A DNA stretch of 54,370 bases from positions 1 through 54,370 of IMG/VR virus record IMGVR_UViG_3300038405_000130. One strand, given 5' to 3'. The translations under genes were made by a program, and so were the position numbers. Origin of the DNA: a virus. The notes below the pieces were generated by a model. That model worked only from the letters and a program-made list of their open reading frames with translations, did no database searches and was not told the DNA's origin. Positions 17,185 through 25,698 of the stretch are shown here, one piece after another (positions within the stretch are counted from its first letter, which is position 1; every line of letters begins with the position of its first letter).

Positions 17185-17586
17185 TCAGAAACAAACGTCG
17201 CAGGTGCAGTGTGCACGACCACCGCTCTCACAGCGGCTCGATGCGAAGTGTCGAGGACCGTACTCGGCCTTGTACTTTTGACAGTGGACGCAGTCAGCCT
17301 CAATAGCTCGACGAACGCCGTTCACAACTGCGTCGATGGCAATCTGTGCGGAGACGGCCTCGAGAATGAGCGCCCGCTTGGCCTTGAACTTGGCCGTCAC
17401 GGCCTTCGGTCGTGGTAGCGCGTCGAACGCAGATTCTACCGCGTGCGTCAGCTCGACGCCGTTGGCGAGGGCTGCCATAGCACCGAAGTAGGTGTGTCGA
17501 GACCGGTCGTTGTCGTTCATGCGTCGACTATACTGAACCGATGTCAACGGGCGTGTCAACGACCAGGACTTCATGGTTTGAATCAC
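17185..17586 (-). CDS. Small protein with Cys/His-rich C-terminus
   Basis: A 133-residue protein. The body is helical and Ala-rich (FGAMAALANGVELTHAVESA). The last 35 residues hold a likely zinc site: DCVHC, then HFASSRCESGG, then AHCTCDVCF. The S-x-x-C-x-S-G-x-x-x-H-C-T-C pattern recurs at the ends of many phage proteins. Function is unknown. I chose the GTG at 17586 because GGAGG lies just upstream and the codon overlaps the preceding stop (GTGA); the ATG at 17574 is a second possibility. The 90-bp stretch upstream to the beta subunit start contains no gene. Confidence 0.6.
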   Translation of the reverse strand: MIQTMKSWSLTRPLTSVQYSRRMNDNDRSRHTYFGAMAALANGVELTHAVESAFDALPRPKAVTAKFKAKRALILEAVSAQIAIDAVVNGVRRAIEADCVHCQKYKAEYGPRHFASSRCESGGRAHCTCDVCF

Positions 17587-17738
17587 GACGCCTCCCAGCT
17601 CATCATTGACTGCTTGCACTTCGGCCGGTTCGCCTGCTTGAGGGCTCGCCGACGTGCCACGCGAGCTTCGGCTGCCGCACGCGTCTCATCGGCCTGTTTC
17701 TGTTTGGCGGGGTCCTTGTGGACGGTCTTGGTCTTCAT
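17583..17738 (-). CDS. Small basic helical protein
   Basis: A 51-residue Lys/Arg/Ala-rich peptide starting MKTKTVHKDPAKQKQADE, continuing as a charged helix and ending in SMMSWEAS. The stop codon overlaps the GTG start of the following gene, which supports translation. The ATG at 17738 is the conservative start; the frame also extends to a TTG at 17774. No zinc site or membrane segment is present. Function unknown; a nucleic-acid-binding role is only suggested by charge. Confidence 0.4.
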   Translation of the reverse strand: MKTKTVHKDPAKQKQADETRAAAEARVARRRALKQANRPKCKQSMMSWEAS

Positions 17739-17798
17739 CCGAACAGCGTGCTGTAGCTGCGCTGCTCGTGTCAACCTGTGAACGCTGTCGACGATGGA

Positions 17799-18089
17799 CT
17801 AGCGAAGAAGGTGTGTGATGTAGAGCAGAACACCACCAAGGCCGAGACCGAGGAGGTACTCACAGAAATCAGAGAAGTTCTCGAGGCCGGTCTGCGCTGG
17901 CAGTTCGTACTTTGCGTCGTACCAGAATTCTTTGATGCCGGCGAGGATGACCACCAGGACGACGGCAGCGATGTAGAATGGCATACCGAACGTGAAGAAA
18001 ACCCACGTCGTAATGAGCGCGGCCCACCCACTGTGGGCCATTCCTGCGAGAAAGTTTGGGTCGTTCATCCAGCTATTTGTGAGGTTCAT
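17799..18089 (-). CDS. Small membrane protein
   Basis: A 96-residue protein from the ATG at 18089. After a short polar start (NDPNFLAGMAHSGW) there are two strong hydrophobic spans, a Trp/Phe/Ile/Val-rich one near residues 25-50 and a Leu/Gly-rich one near 78-94 ending in YITHLLR. They flank a polar stretch (KEFWYDAKYELPAQTG). Two to three transmembrane helices are likely. The upstream frame to 18164 is a possible extension but lacks a good ribosome binding site. It could be a holin-like or other inner-membrane protein, but it is far from the lysozyme. Confidence 0.55.
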   Translation of the reverse strand: MNLTNSWMNDPNFLAGMAHSGWAALITTWVFFTFGMPFYIAAVVLVVILAGIKEFWYDAKYELPAQTGLENFSDFCEYLLGLGLGGVLLYITHLLR

Positions 18090-18209
18090 GTGTCGGTGAC
18101 TTGCACAAACCATGCCGATGCCGATGCCGCTAGAGCTAGGACCTAGCTCGGTCTCCACCAACACTTAGCGAAATGAGAGGCTTCGAGGATAGAGGCAGCG
18201 ACCTCCATG

Positions 18210-20306
18210 CTACTCACGCACGACGAGCATGAAGAATTCGCCGGTGACACTTCGATCACTACGATGGATGAATACTGAGCCATTCTTGGCCGCAACGGGG
18301 GATAGAGAGGCGTTCGTACCTCCCTCGTTCTGCGGTCCTGTTGTCGCCGAAGGAACATCTCCAGACATCGCAGAGCCGCCACCCCCAGTCTCTGAACGCA
18401 CGGTGAGTGTTGACCCTCCGGCCGCGGTCGTGACGAGTGCCCAGCTCTTTAGAACACGGAAACCAAACGGTACATCGGCGTCGAACACGTCTACATCATC
18501 GGCAACGCCCGTGGTGCCCCCAGAAGTCATCTCTGTTCGAAGAACGATGGGGACTCCTAGACCGGACGTCTCTAACGCTAGCTTAGCGGGGGTAACATCG
18601 CCTGTGTCGTTAAGACCGGGCGTTACGACGAGTGCGAAGGTCCCCGCGTTTCGCAGGGCCGTCCACTGGTCATTTCGATTGAGCTCTTCGGCGGTACAGA
18701 TACCAGTGACGTCTAACAGCTCACCGCCGCTGAAGGTGTGTCGAATGAACTGACGTGGATAGGTCAGCATGATATCGAGCGCTCGCTGTCCGGACCCGAG
18801 ATACTGGACCTGCAGAGACGTTCTTGAAGTTGTATAGGGCGCGATGTAACCCGGAGGAGGGTCGGCCTTGACGCCAAATTTGTTCGACCGCGCCAGAGAG
18901 ACATTCGTGCTGGCGTTGTCTACAAAGATGGCCGGTGCCTTAGCTGTTTGCTCGAAGCGGCAGTTTTCAACGATAACGTTGTTGACGCTCGTTAGATTCA
19001 GCTCTGAGCCATTTGTTGGAACGCCTTCGAATGCGACGTTATTGACGAGAATACTCGTGTACGGTAGAAGCACATCGCCCGAGAGCGTCAGCACGTCAGG
19101 TCCTACTGAAACTGTCTGCATATCCGAGTTCTGAACTACTACAGTAGGTGATGACTGAGTCGTCGAATCCCACGGAAAGTTAAGCGACCCGCCATACGTG
19201 GGTGACACTCCATTAACCTTCTGTGTGATGCTTGAATTGAAACAACCGGCGCAGTCCACGAAGTTGACGTTGTTTAAGTTTACCTGTGCCGGAGTTCCCG
19301 GAGCGCCGCCGACAGTGAGTGCGTCGAACACGCCACCGCCGGGTGAGAACCCACACCGAGTAAATGTGACGTTGTTCAGAGTAAGGTGGGAGCTCGTAGC
19401 GCTCGACCCATCGAAGACATAAAACTGTCCGGGCTGCGATGCCGGACGTGACCATTGATTCTTAGAAAACAAACCGAGGCTTGTATCGATAAACTGTACA
19501 TTGTTAAGAACAATGTCGCCACAACGAGGTATGTCCGGGCCGGTGTAGTAGAAGTACATCGGGTCGTGGGCCGGGTCTGCTTGAAATACGCCGTAAACCG
19601 TAGGGTCTCCCGTGTACGGATTCGGCCCGAGTGCCGCTAGATGGTCGTCATAGTTAATGCACTCGTCGACATTGGAAGCCGGCTGATTTCCGTCTACCGC
19701 GTAAGGACCGGACAGGTGACCTTTGAATGTGCAGTTACTTACGTTCAGACTAGCGAAGCCGACGTTCGCAGTTCCTCCGCCGCTATAGTTAATCGGAAGG
19801 GTCTGGACCTTACCTGATATGAACAAGAACGATACGCAATTTCGATTGTACCACGGTGCCGTGAAATAGATCGGAAGGTTTGGTGCGTCTAATGGAAGTG
19901 GGGTATTGTTGACCGTCTCGAACGCAATTCCGTTCACTTGTACATTTGTACCGACATGAGAAGTCGACACTTCGTGAAAAAGGAACATACTAGGAAATCT
20001 GTGCCTAGTTGTTGTTTCAGCGACGACGGGGTCGACCAGATTCATGGGACCGCCCGTAGACGTGCCAGCCCAGAACTTTGTCTTATCCGTCCCTTGGCCC
20101 TGCAACTGACCACGGAAACCCGAGGCATAGACCATGTCATTGAACCAGAATGACCCCCGAGAAAATTGGAGGACCGAATTGGAACTGGCATCCGGGCCAG
20201 TCGAGGCCGCGGTAAGGGCAGTCTGTACTTGAGGCGAGTCATTCTGGCCGTCACCTACGGGCGTAATGGTCCAGAGATTGCTGCCGGTTCTATGAGAAAT
20301 AGCCAT
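18210..20306 (-). CDS. Tail spike/fibre with right-handed beta-helix
   Basis: A 698-residue secreted-type structural protein with no signal peptide. After an N-terminal head (residues 1-60, GDGQNDSPQVQTAL, typical of pectate-lyase-like spikes), the centre repeats short strands ending in asparagine-rich turns, such as LNVSNCTFKG, LNNVQFIDTS and LNNVNFVDCAG. That is the ladder of a right-handed beta-helix, a fold used to bind or cut surface polysaccharide. The C-terminal 150 residues (from about 550) form a separate beta domain that reappears in the protein truncated at the right edge. No catalytic residues can be assigned. The ATG at 20306 has a weak GAGAA upstream. Confidence 0.78.
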   Translation of the reverse strand: MAISHRTGSNLWTITPVGDGQNDSPQVQTALTAASTGPDASSNSVLQFSRGSFWFNDMVYASGFRGQLQGQGTDKTKFWAGTSTGGPMNLVDPVVAETTTRHRFPSMFLFHEVSTSHVGTNVQVNGIAFETVNNTPLPLDAPNLPIYFTAPWYNRNCVSFLFISGKVQTLPINYSGGGTANVGFASLNVSNCTFKGHLSGPYAVDGNQPASNVDECINYDDHLAALGPNPYTGDPTVYGVFQADPAHDPMYFYYTGPDIPRCGDIVLNNVQFIDTSLGLFSKNQWSRPASQPGQFYVFDGSSATSSHLTLNNVTFTRCGFSPGGGVFDALTVGGAPGTPAQVNLNNVNFVDCAGCFNSSITQKVNGVSPTYGGSLNFPWDSTTQSSPTVVVQNSDMQTVSVGPDVLTLSGDVLLPYTSILVNNVAFEGVPTNGSELNLTSVNNVIVENCRFEQTAKAPAIFVDNASTNVSLARSNKFGVKADPPPGYIAPYTTSRTSLQVQYLGSGQRALDIMLTYPRQFIRHTFSGGELLDVTGICTAEELNRNDQWTALRNAGTFALVVTPGLNDTGDVTPAKLALETSGLGVPIVLRTEMTSGGTTGVADDVDVFDADVPFGFRVLKSWALVTTAAGGSTLTVRSETGGGGSAMSGDVPSATTGPQNEGGTNASLSPVAAKNGSVFIHRSDRSVTGEFFMLVVRE

Positions 20307-20318
20307 GGTATTCTCATA

Positions 20319-20359
20319 TTGTCAAGAGACCTGACCGCGGTGTCTGACGGTCTTGACAA
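20319..20359. promoter_or_regulatory. Nested inverted repeat before the spike gene
   Basis: TTGTCAAGA at 20319-20327 pairs with TCTTGACAA at the right end, and inside it GACCG (20333-20337) pairs with CGGTC (20348-20352). The structure sits between the stop of the upstream structural gene and the spike start. There is no uridine run, so it looks less like an intrinsic terminator than like an RNA processing or regulatory hairpin. Confidence 0.4.
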
Positions 20360-20393
20360 CTGTCGTAGAAGGTCTATTGCCTACGGGTCAGGC

Positions 20394-21488
20394 TTACCAT
20401 ACCAACGCCGTTGATTCCTCTGCCTGTAGGCGTCGGTCGTCGAAGTACTGATGCGTGAACAGTCCGGCGCTGGCGCCGAAGTTGTCGTTGTAGTAGGCCT
20501 TGAGAATCGCGTACCTTGTGCCAGCTTGGATGCCACTACTGAAGATATAGAACGGGTGCGGACCCGTAGTCTCGACGACGCGACACGGAGGAGTGTCGTT
20601 CATCAGCGACTGGTCGAAGAAATCGAGCGGCGCAGTCCAGGTTCGGTCGGCGACGTGGTCGGTGATGAGACCTCTACCGGCCTCGAGCTGCTGAATCTCC
20701 TGAACCCACGGGCGAAGGATGAGAATCTTGCCGTCCTGATAGTCTGGACGTTGACGTCGAATGCTCTTGTTCGTGTTCTCGCTGAGTGCACGACGCAGCC
20801 GTACAATCTCGAACGCAGGCGTCAGGTCGCTCGCGCTTAGCCTCGTTAGCGTAACGCGGAAGCGGACGACGCCAGTCCCATTGAGGCTGGAGCCTCCGAT
20901 GGTGCTCGTGAAGCCTGTTCCCGGATTGGGAACATCGGTGAGAGCGAGCGTGGTCCAAGTGATTCCTAGGTCTTTGCTGAACTCAAGCGTGGCGGTCTCG
21001 CCGGCCGCTCGGATGAATGCCTCGAGCTTGAGCTCCCAATCGAGCGCGTTCGGATTCGTGTACGGCTTGTCCTGCGTAACGACGGTTCCGCTCGTTGCGC
21101 CGTCGTTGAGTATGATGACGTTCGCTTTCTTGGTGGTGGAGACGCTGGTGTTCGTCAGAACGAAGCTCGAGTCTTCGGCGCTGCACCAAAAGTGCGACTC
21201 GTGAAGGAACTTGAGGTAGCCTGGAGCCCGAAGAGTACCGTGGCAGCTAAGGCAGGCTCGGTCAGCACTCTGCGTCGTGTCCTTGACGCACGTACACGCA
21301 ACAACTCCAGGCGTTGACGCGTCGACCGGCAGGTAGAGCTCGCAGAGGCGACCACGTGCAGTCAATTTGTCTTGTAGCCACACACGCACCTTGGCCGGTG
21401 TCTGTTCGAGCTCGATGCGTCGCCACGGCGAGCTCCAATAGCCGACGGCCATGTGCTTCTGGTCGAACTTGATTAGCTTGCGTGACAT
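20394..21488 (-). CDS. Baseplate/tail structural protein with zinc-like Cys cluster
   Basis: A 364-residue protein. Residues 1-60 are basic and Trp-rich (YWSSPWRRIEL). A Cys cluster follows near 65-85: VACTCVK, then RACLSCHG, giving CxC and CxxC that could hold zinc. The central 120-230 region is a jelly-roll-like beta domain (LKLEAFIRAAGETATLEFS), the type seen in receptor- or carbohydrate-binding structural proteins. The C-terminus is aromatic. The ATG at 21488 has AGGAA upstream. Position between the spike and other tail genes argues for a baseplate or adhesin role. Confidence 0.6.
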   Translation of the reverse strand: MSRKLIKFDQKHMAVGYWSSPWRRIELEQTPAKVRVWLQDKLTARGRLCELYLPVDASTPGVVACTCVKDTTQSADRACLSCHGTLRAPGYLKFLHESHFWCSAEDSSFVLTNTSVSTTKKANVIILNDGATSGTVVTQDKPYTNPNALDWELKLEAFIRAAGETATLEFSKDLGITWTTLALTDVPNPGTGFTSTIGGSSLNGTGVVRFRVTLTRLSASDLTPAFEIVRLRRALSENTNKSIRRQRPDYQDGKILILRPWVQEIQQLEAGRGLITDHVADRTWTAPLDFFDQSLMNDTPPCRVVETTGPHPFYIFSSGIQAGTRYAILKAYYNDNFGASAGLFTHQYFDDRRLQAEESTALVW

Positions 21489-21538
21489 ATCGTCGTTCCT
21501 CTAGCCGAGCGAACCGCCACCGTGGTCGCTGCTATCTG

Positions 21539-22420
21539 CTATAGCAACCCAGCCACGAACGTGTTGCGGAAGAGTGCCCCGGCCGGAGCAGAGTCGAGCA
21601 GCTGCTGGAATCGTGCAGAGGCGTTGAACTCAACACGCACCGTGCCGTTGTTGAGGTAGTGGCGCTTCATTCCTGGAACGGTTTCCTTGAATCGCATCCA
21701 GATGGTGTTGAGCGCCGTCGCCAGTTTTGGTTGATGGTCGATCAAAAATACATTTCCGTTGTCGCTGTATGACACGTCAGTATCGATGGCGAAGATCTCT
21801 TGCGAGGTCAGTGCGCACATCGTTGCACCGTCGAGCAGCGTTCGATACTGCTCCTGCGGAAACTGGTCGATGGTCGTCCACATTGGGTAAGGTTGAGCTG
21901 AATTGATTAGGCTCAGTCCGTCCTCGAGATACTGCACGAGCATTGAATCGGTGTAGCCTAAGAACACTGGGTCGTCAGGGTCGTCGTCGATGAGCTTCGC
22001 GGCCTTGTCGACGATGAGTCTCAGCTTCGGCACCCAGCGCATGGTTCGAACGCTGACGACGTTCGCGACCTGTACGACGTTGACAGCCTCAGTACCGATA
22101 GCGCCGACGATGTGCCAGCTGAAGAGATACTCTCCCGGATTGCTCGTGTTGTTGTTCGGGTCGAATGAGGTATCACCGAACGGAAAGTAATACTGTCCGG
22201 TCGTCGAGACCGGCTTAACGATTCGAGTCGGCAGGGAGGGAGGAATGCCGTATCCAAGGTTGAAATCGTCAGCGATTATCTGCTGCTCACCGGAATTGTA
22301 GACGGAGAGAGTCAGCTGCGTCGCATCGATAGGAACGCCGTTCACGTCGGTGACGAGAATGTCGATGCGCTCGATGGTATTCTTGAGCACAAGCTCGATT
22401 GGTTGATTTGCGACTGCCAT
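21539..22420 (-). CDS. Tail/baseplate structural protein
   Basis: A 293-residue protein. The first 130 residues form an immunoglobulin-like beta domain (IERIDILVTDVNGVPID followed by YYFPFGDTSFD and GEYLFSWHI). The C-terminal part is helical and contains a Trp/Asp-rich surface. A good AGGGCAAG ribosome binding site precedes the ATG at 22420. The N-terminal plan is shared loosely with the protein at 23052-23666. No enzymatic motif is seen. I infer a virion-surface or baseplate component from its neighbours. Confidence 0.55.
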   Translation of the reverse strand: MAVANQPIELVLKNTIERIDILVTDVNGVPIDATQLTLSVYNSGEQQIIADDFNLGYGIPPSLPTRIVKPVSTTGQYYFPFGDTSFDPNNNTSNPGEYLFSWHIVGAIGTEAVNVVQVANVVSVRTMRWVPKLRLIVDKAAKLIDDDPDDPVFLGYTDSMLVQYLEDGLSLINSAQPYPMWTTIDQFPQEQYRTLLDGATMCALTSQEIFAIDTDVSYSDNGNVFLIDHQPKLATALNTIWMRFKETVPGMKRHYLNNGTVRVEFNASARFQQLLDSAPAGALFRNTFVAGLL

Positions 22421-22476
22421 GTTTCTTGCCCTACTACGTTCCTACCCTGCTATAACCTTTGCGACTTCTCTCGGTA

Positions 22477-23040
22477 CTACCGCGTCCTAATTTTGGGCTC
22501 GCGAGTTCGTCTAAGCGACGCGATTGCACCTCGACTACGCCCCGTTGCTATGTTTGATTGACGAGGCAGACTCTCTGCGCCTATCGCTCCAGTCTTCAGC
22601 ACCAATCCATCGTTCGGCGTACCCGTCGAGACGAACGGTTCTTGTGTCTGGCGCAACGACACGACCGACTGTCCGCTACTGCGCCCTGTCACTACGACCT
22701 CTTCCTCAGGCTCGTCAGTCCTAAGGACCACGCCATCTGGAATTTGGGTCACGACGCTCGTCTGCGAGAGCTGCAACGGGAGCATGACGATGCGCTCGTA
22801 GAGTCCGTCGTCTACAGTCACATGAGGCTCGTCCTCATCGGACAGAATCGGCAGAGACGACGGCGTATAATCCTTCTGCAACGAAGCTCGTGCTTCCGGT
22901 GATTCCGGAAAGTCTAGGCGAAGAACGGTCGTATTCCTGCTGGCTTGTTGCCCGAAGCCCGCTTGCACCACCGTCTGCTGGAACTGAATCCGAACGTGCG
23001 GAGCCGAATTCGACTGCGTTCTTAGACTGAGCGATGACAT
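22477..23040 (-). CDS. Hypothetical structural-region protein, Ser/Arg/Gln-rich
   Basis: A 187-residue hydrophilic protein. It is rich in Ser, Thr, Gln and Arg and has a loose repeat: SQSVVSLRQTQEPFVST near residue 130 and a second RGAIASLRRTREPKIRTR at the end, so (A/V)-SLR-x-T-(Q/R)-EP occurs twice. No domain can be named. The ATG at 23040 has AGGGA upstream. Neighbours on both sides are structural, so an assembly or tail-associated role is likely but unproven. It could be partly disordered. Confidence 0.5.
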   Translation of the reverse strand: MSSLSLRTQSNSAPHVRIQFQQTVVQAGFGQQASRNTTVLRLDFPESPEARASLQKDYTPSSLPILSDEDEPHVTVDDGLYERIVMLPLQLSQTSVVTQIPDGVVLRTDEPEEEVVVTGRSSGQSVVSLRQTQEPFVSTGTPNDGLVLKTGAIGAESLPRQSNIATGRSRGAIASLRRTREPKIRTR

Positions 23041-23051
23041 CGTAACGGTCC

Positions 23052-23666
23052 CTACAGAATACGGTCGAATGTCAATCCGACCACACCTCTTACGGTAATA
23101 ATGCTGGGCGTAGCGACGTCGATGGTCGCAACGGAGAAGGCCGCGTTCTCACCAGCGGCAAAGGATGGGATGGGGAAGGTGAAACGAAAGACCCCCTGGG
23201 CTATTGGTGAGGGTTGAGACGAAGGGGAGGAAAGCACTGTACCATCGCTCTTGTAGAGTGCCGCCGTAGCATTGGATAGACCCGTTACCTGCTGCCCGCC
23301 CTTCACCTCGACCCACGTATTCACGATGACCTGGTTGTTAGGTACGTCCAGCGTGTAGGATTGACGTACTGCCATCAGGTCAAGGCCAGCAGACTCCGCC
23401 GAGATGACCTCTAGATTTTCGGTGTCTGGAAAGTAAAACTCGGATAGGGTCGTATGCCCGGAGTCGTCGTAGATATCGTAGATGACGAAGTAGAATCCAG
23501 GAGACGACGGGGTCCATGTCGACTCATAGTAGCCGAGCGACACGAAAGAAAGTGGCACGGTCGCCGCCAGCGTTACTCCATTATACACGCGTGCCTGCGG
23601 GAAGACTCCAGGGTTGTAGTCTTCGAGCAGGATATGCAATGCGATGGGAGAGCCGACGACGAACAT
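23052..23666 (-). CDS. Beta-sandwich tail protein
   Basis: A 204-residue protein of two beta-sandwich-like halves. The first (residues 1-85) includes IALHILLEDYNPGVFP and YYESTWTPSSPGFYFVIYDIY, an immunoglobulin-like pattern common in tail adhesins. The second (from about 110) includes VIVNTWVEVKGGQQV and ends in VVGLTFDRIL. It begins with the ATG at 23666, 11 bases after the previous stop. A role in the tail tip or baseplate is inferred from fold and position. Confidence 0.55.
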   Translation of the reverse strand: MFVVGSPIALHILLEDYNPGVFPQARVYNGVTLAATVPLSFVSLGYYESTWTPSSPGFYFVIYDIYDDSGHTTLSEFYFPDTENLEVISAESAGLDLMAVRQSYTLDVPNNQVIVNTWVEVKGGQQVTGLSNATAALYKSDGTVLSSPSSQPSPIAQGVFRFTFPIPSFAAGENAAFSVATIDVATPSIITVRGVVGLTFDRIL

Positions 23667-23677
23667 TTAAGACACGC

Positions 23678-24592
23678 CTACGTCATCTGATTATACCAGT
23701 AGTACGGGTCTATGCAGGCTCCTAAGAAGCTCATGTTCGTGTTAGGGCTGCCAGTGAACGAGTTCGATACGCTCGTCTGGGCGGTTTCCATCGTCGCCTT
23801 GGCCCCAGAGCTGCCGGTCCAGTATGTTCCACCGGCCCCGCTTCCAACCTCAGCACCGCAGTACAGACCGTAGTTTCTAGCAGACGCCGTGACCGACGCG
23901 TAGTTGTACCAATTTTGGAACTGCGAAATTTGCGACGACGACGTGTTGTAGTAGTCCATCACGACCACGAAGTCCGAGTGGTCCATTAGATGGAGGCCCT
24001 CGAGTTGAGAGACACCATTGTACGTAACCGTCAGTGCCGCACTAGTCCCATCTGCCAGCCACTGCGTCGCGAAGCAGCCGATTGGAATGTTGAGCAGCTT
24101 CTTCGTCGAAATCATCAAGTCGCAAAGCCCGATAGGCTCGGTGCTGGTGTAGTTAGCGACAGTCCAATACTCTACATCGTAGGCCAAACCATCGAAGTGA
24201 GACATGTTGTTTGAACTTTGGTCGCACCACTGGTCGTACTGTTGCATCGCTTTGAGCACGTTCTTCGCAACCCACTGTTGGTTGTGCCCCCAGTCGTTGT
24301 TGCCGGCCATCGCGATCACCCTGATATAGGACGCACGAAGATAGTGAACGGCGCGAGCAAGTTGTGTCGCGTTTGCCGAGCTCCAATTACCTCCACCGAC
24401 GTACGGATATACGTCTAGGAAGACCACGTTGATGTTGTTGTTACCGCAAAACGTGATAAGGCTTTGAATCGTCGAATCGGACTTGATCGGATCGTTGGTG
24501 TTCCCCGCGGAGCCATTGATCCAAACAGTCATTGCCCGCTCTGCGTTCGAATTGGGCGGGCTCGGCGGTGTCGTTAGTGCAGTAATCGTCAT
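23678..24592 (-). CDS. Putative TIM-barrel glycoside hydrolase-like tail protein
   Basis: A 304-residue protein with alternating apolar strands and helices: INVVFLDVYPYVG, then SYIRVIAMAGNNDWG, then HFDGLAYDVEYWT (about residue 135-147), IGCFATQW, DFVVVMDYY and NYGLYCGAE. The D-x-E at the end of a central strand resembles the acid of barrel glycosidases such as GH18-type enzymes. This suggests a polysaccharide- or peptidoglycan-cleaving tail enzyme; the exact family cannot be named. The ATG at 24592 overlaps the previous stop and has a strong GGGGAGG site. No signal peptide, as expected for a virion enzyme. Confidence 0.5.
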   Translation of the reverse strand: MTITALTTPPSPPNSNAERAMTVWINGSAGNTNDPIKSDSTIQSLITFCGNNNINVVFLDVYPYVGGGNWSSANATQLARAVHYLRASYIRVIAMAGNNDWGHNQQWVAKNVLKAMQQYDQWCDQSSNNMSHFDGLAYDVEYWTVANYTSTEPIGLCDLMISTKKLLNIPIGCFATQWLADGTSAALTVTYNGVSQLEGLHLMDHSDFVVVMDYYNTSSSQISQFQNWYNYASVTASARNYGLYCGAEVGSGAGGTYWTGSSGAKATMETAQTSVSNSFTGSPNTNMSFLGACIDPYYWYNQMT

Positions 24593-24963
24593 TTCTTACC
24601 TCCCCGAATGAGCGCGAAGAAATCCGGGTCCCTCAGTGCTCGATTAATTGTCTCAACCGGATGGTTTTGCGGAAACGAGTACGCGGAAGCGCTGTTTGCG
24701 GGCGCAGCTTCGTTATGACATTTGACCCACGCTTCAATCTGGTCAGCATTGCCGTGCGTCGCGATACTGCCATCTGCGTAGTATGCAATCGCAATCTGCA
24801 TGTGACACGTCGGCACCTTTTTCTCACGCGGGTTGATTTGCTCCATGCGTCTCTTCTGCGCGTTCCAGCGCATCGCAGGCTCCGAAAAAACCTGAACTTC
24901 TCCCTCAGACGAGTCGCGGTGAAGCAGATACATACCTGCCTGGTACTTATAGAATTCAGCCAT
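24589..24963 (-). CDS. Small hypothetical protein in tail region
   Basis: A 124-residue soluble protein. It has an aromatic N-terminus (EFYKYQAGMYLLHRDSSEGE), a central basic stretch, a His/Cys segment (TCHMQIAIAYYADG) and a C-terminus ending in ALIRGGKK. GAGG lies 8 bases before the ATG at 24963. Its stop overlaps the hydrolase-like gene (ATGA), so they are probably translated together and might act together as a chaperone or accessory pair. No family recognised. Confidence 0.5.
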   Translation of the reverse strand: MAEFYKYQAGMYLLHRDSSEGEVQVFSEPAMRWNAQKRRMEQINPREKKVPTCHMQIAIAYYADGSIATHGNADQIEAWVKCHNEAAPANSASAYSFPQNHPVETINRALRDPDFFALIRGGKK

Positions 24964-24966
24964 GTT

Positions 24967-25698
24967 TCAAACCTCGTAGAAATCGATATCCGCGGTTACT
25001 GTCCCCGCCGTAACAGCATCCGGCGCGGCATATGCCGTGATCCGGGCTGGCCCAGAAACCCAGAGATTCTCGTAGTAGAATGTTCCTGAATTCTGGCCAC
25101 TGACTATGCGAATCCTAGCCGTGATCTGCTCTTCAAACGCTGTGCTTGTAAGTTGGGCGATCTTCCGTAGAAATGCGGATACGCTGATCGTTGCAGTTCC
25201 AACGATGAATCCGCGAACGAAGCATATTTTGCCGAGCGAAACGTAGTGATGCGCCCAAAATGTTCGCCCATCGCCTACCGCAACAGTCCCAACTGTCGCG
25301 CCTGCGCCGTTGCGCCGAATCGTAAGCGTACCGACGTTCGTGCCGTTCGACCCTACTGTTAAGCTTTCCAATTTCTCGACGAACTGCGCATTCGAATCTC
25401 CGATTGCGACAGCGGTCGTTCCGTTCGTCGTAATCGTCGCTGTATACGGTCCGGACCCGTCCGTTCGATAGTACGTCACGAGAAGGGTGCGCGTACCAGT
25501 TCCTGCCGAAGCATCACTTGCACTCGAAGACACAACTTCGAGATTCGACGGTGTTGCTTGCTCCGTATACGTTGTAGCACGAATGGCCTGAATCGAAGTC
25601 GAGGATGACGATAGACTTCCAGAAGCGACACCTGAGACGCCTGGGATGGTTCCCTCCGAGATATCGAGCGCGGGCGTGAGTATTGAGCCGTTCAGCAT
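24967..25698 (-). CDS. Tail protein, paralog 1 of 3
   Basis: A 243-residue protein, the shortest of three related proteins encoded one after another. Shared landmarks are DASAGTGTRTLLVTYY, a TITTNGTTAVAI strand, VEKLESLTVGSNGTNVGT, then FWAHHYVSLGKICFVRGF, and an acidic Phe/Tyr-Glu-Val end (FYEV). All three repeat these in the same order, so they form a beta-rich domain duplicated in tandem. It lacks the repeat-rich extension of the third copy. The ATG at 25698 overlaps the preceding stop (TGATG) with GGAG upstream. Probably a tail or adhesin component. Confidence 0.6.
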   Translation of the reverse strand: MLNGSILTPALDISEGTIPGVSGVASGSLSSSSTSIQAIRATTYTEQATPSNLEVVSSSASDASAGTGTRTLLVTYYRTDGSGPYTATITTNGTTAVAIGDSNAQFVEKLESLTVGSNGTNVGTLTIRRNGAGATVGTVAVGDGRTFWAHHYVSLGKICFVRGFIVGTATISVSAFLRKIAQLTSTAFEEQITARIRIVSGQNSGTFYYENLWVSGPARITAYAAPDAVTAGTVTADIDFYEV

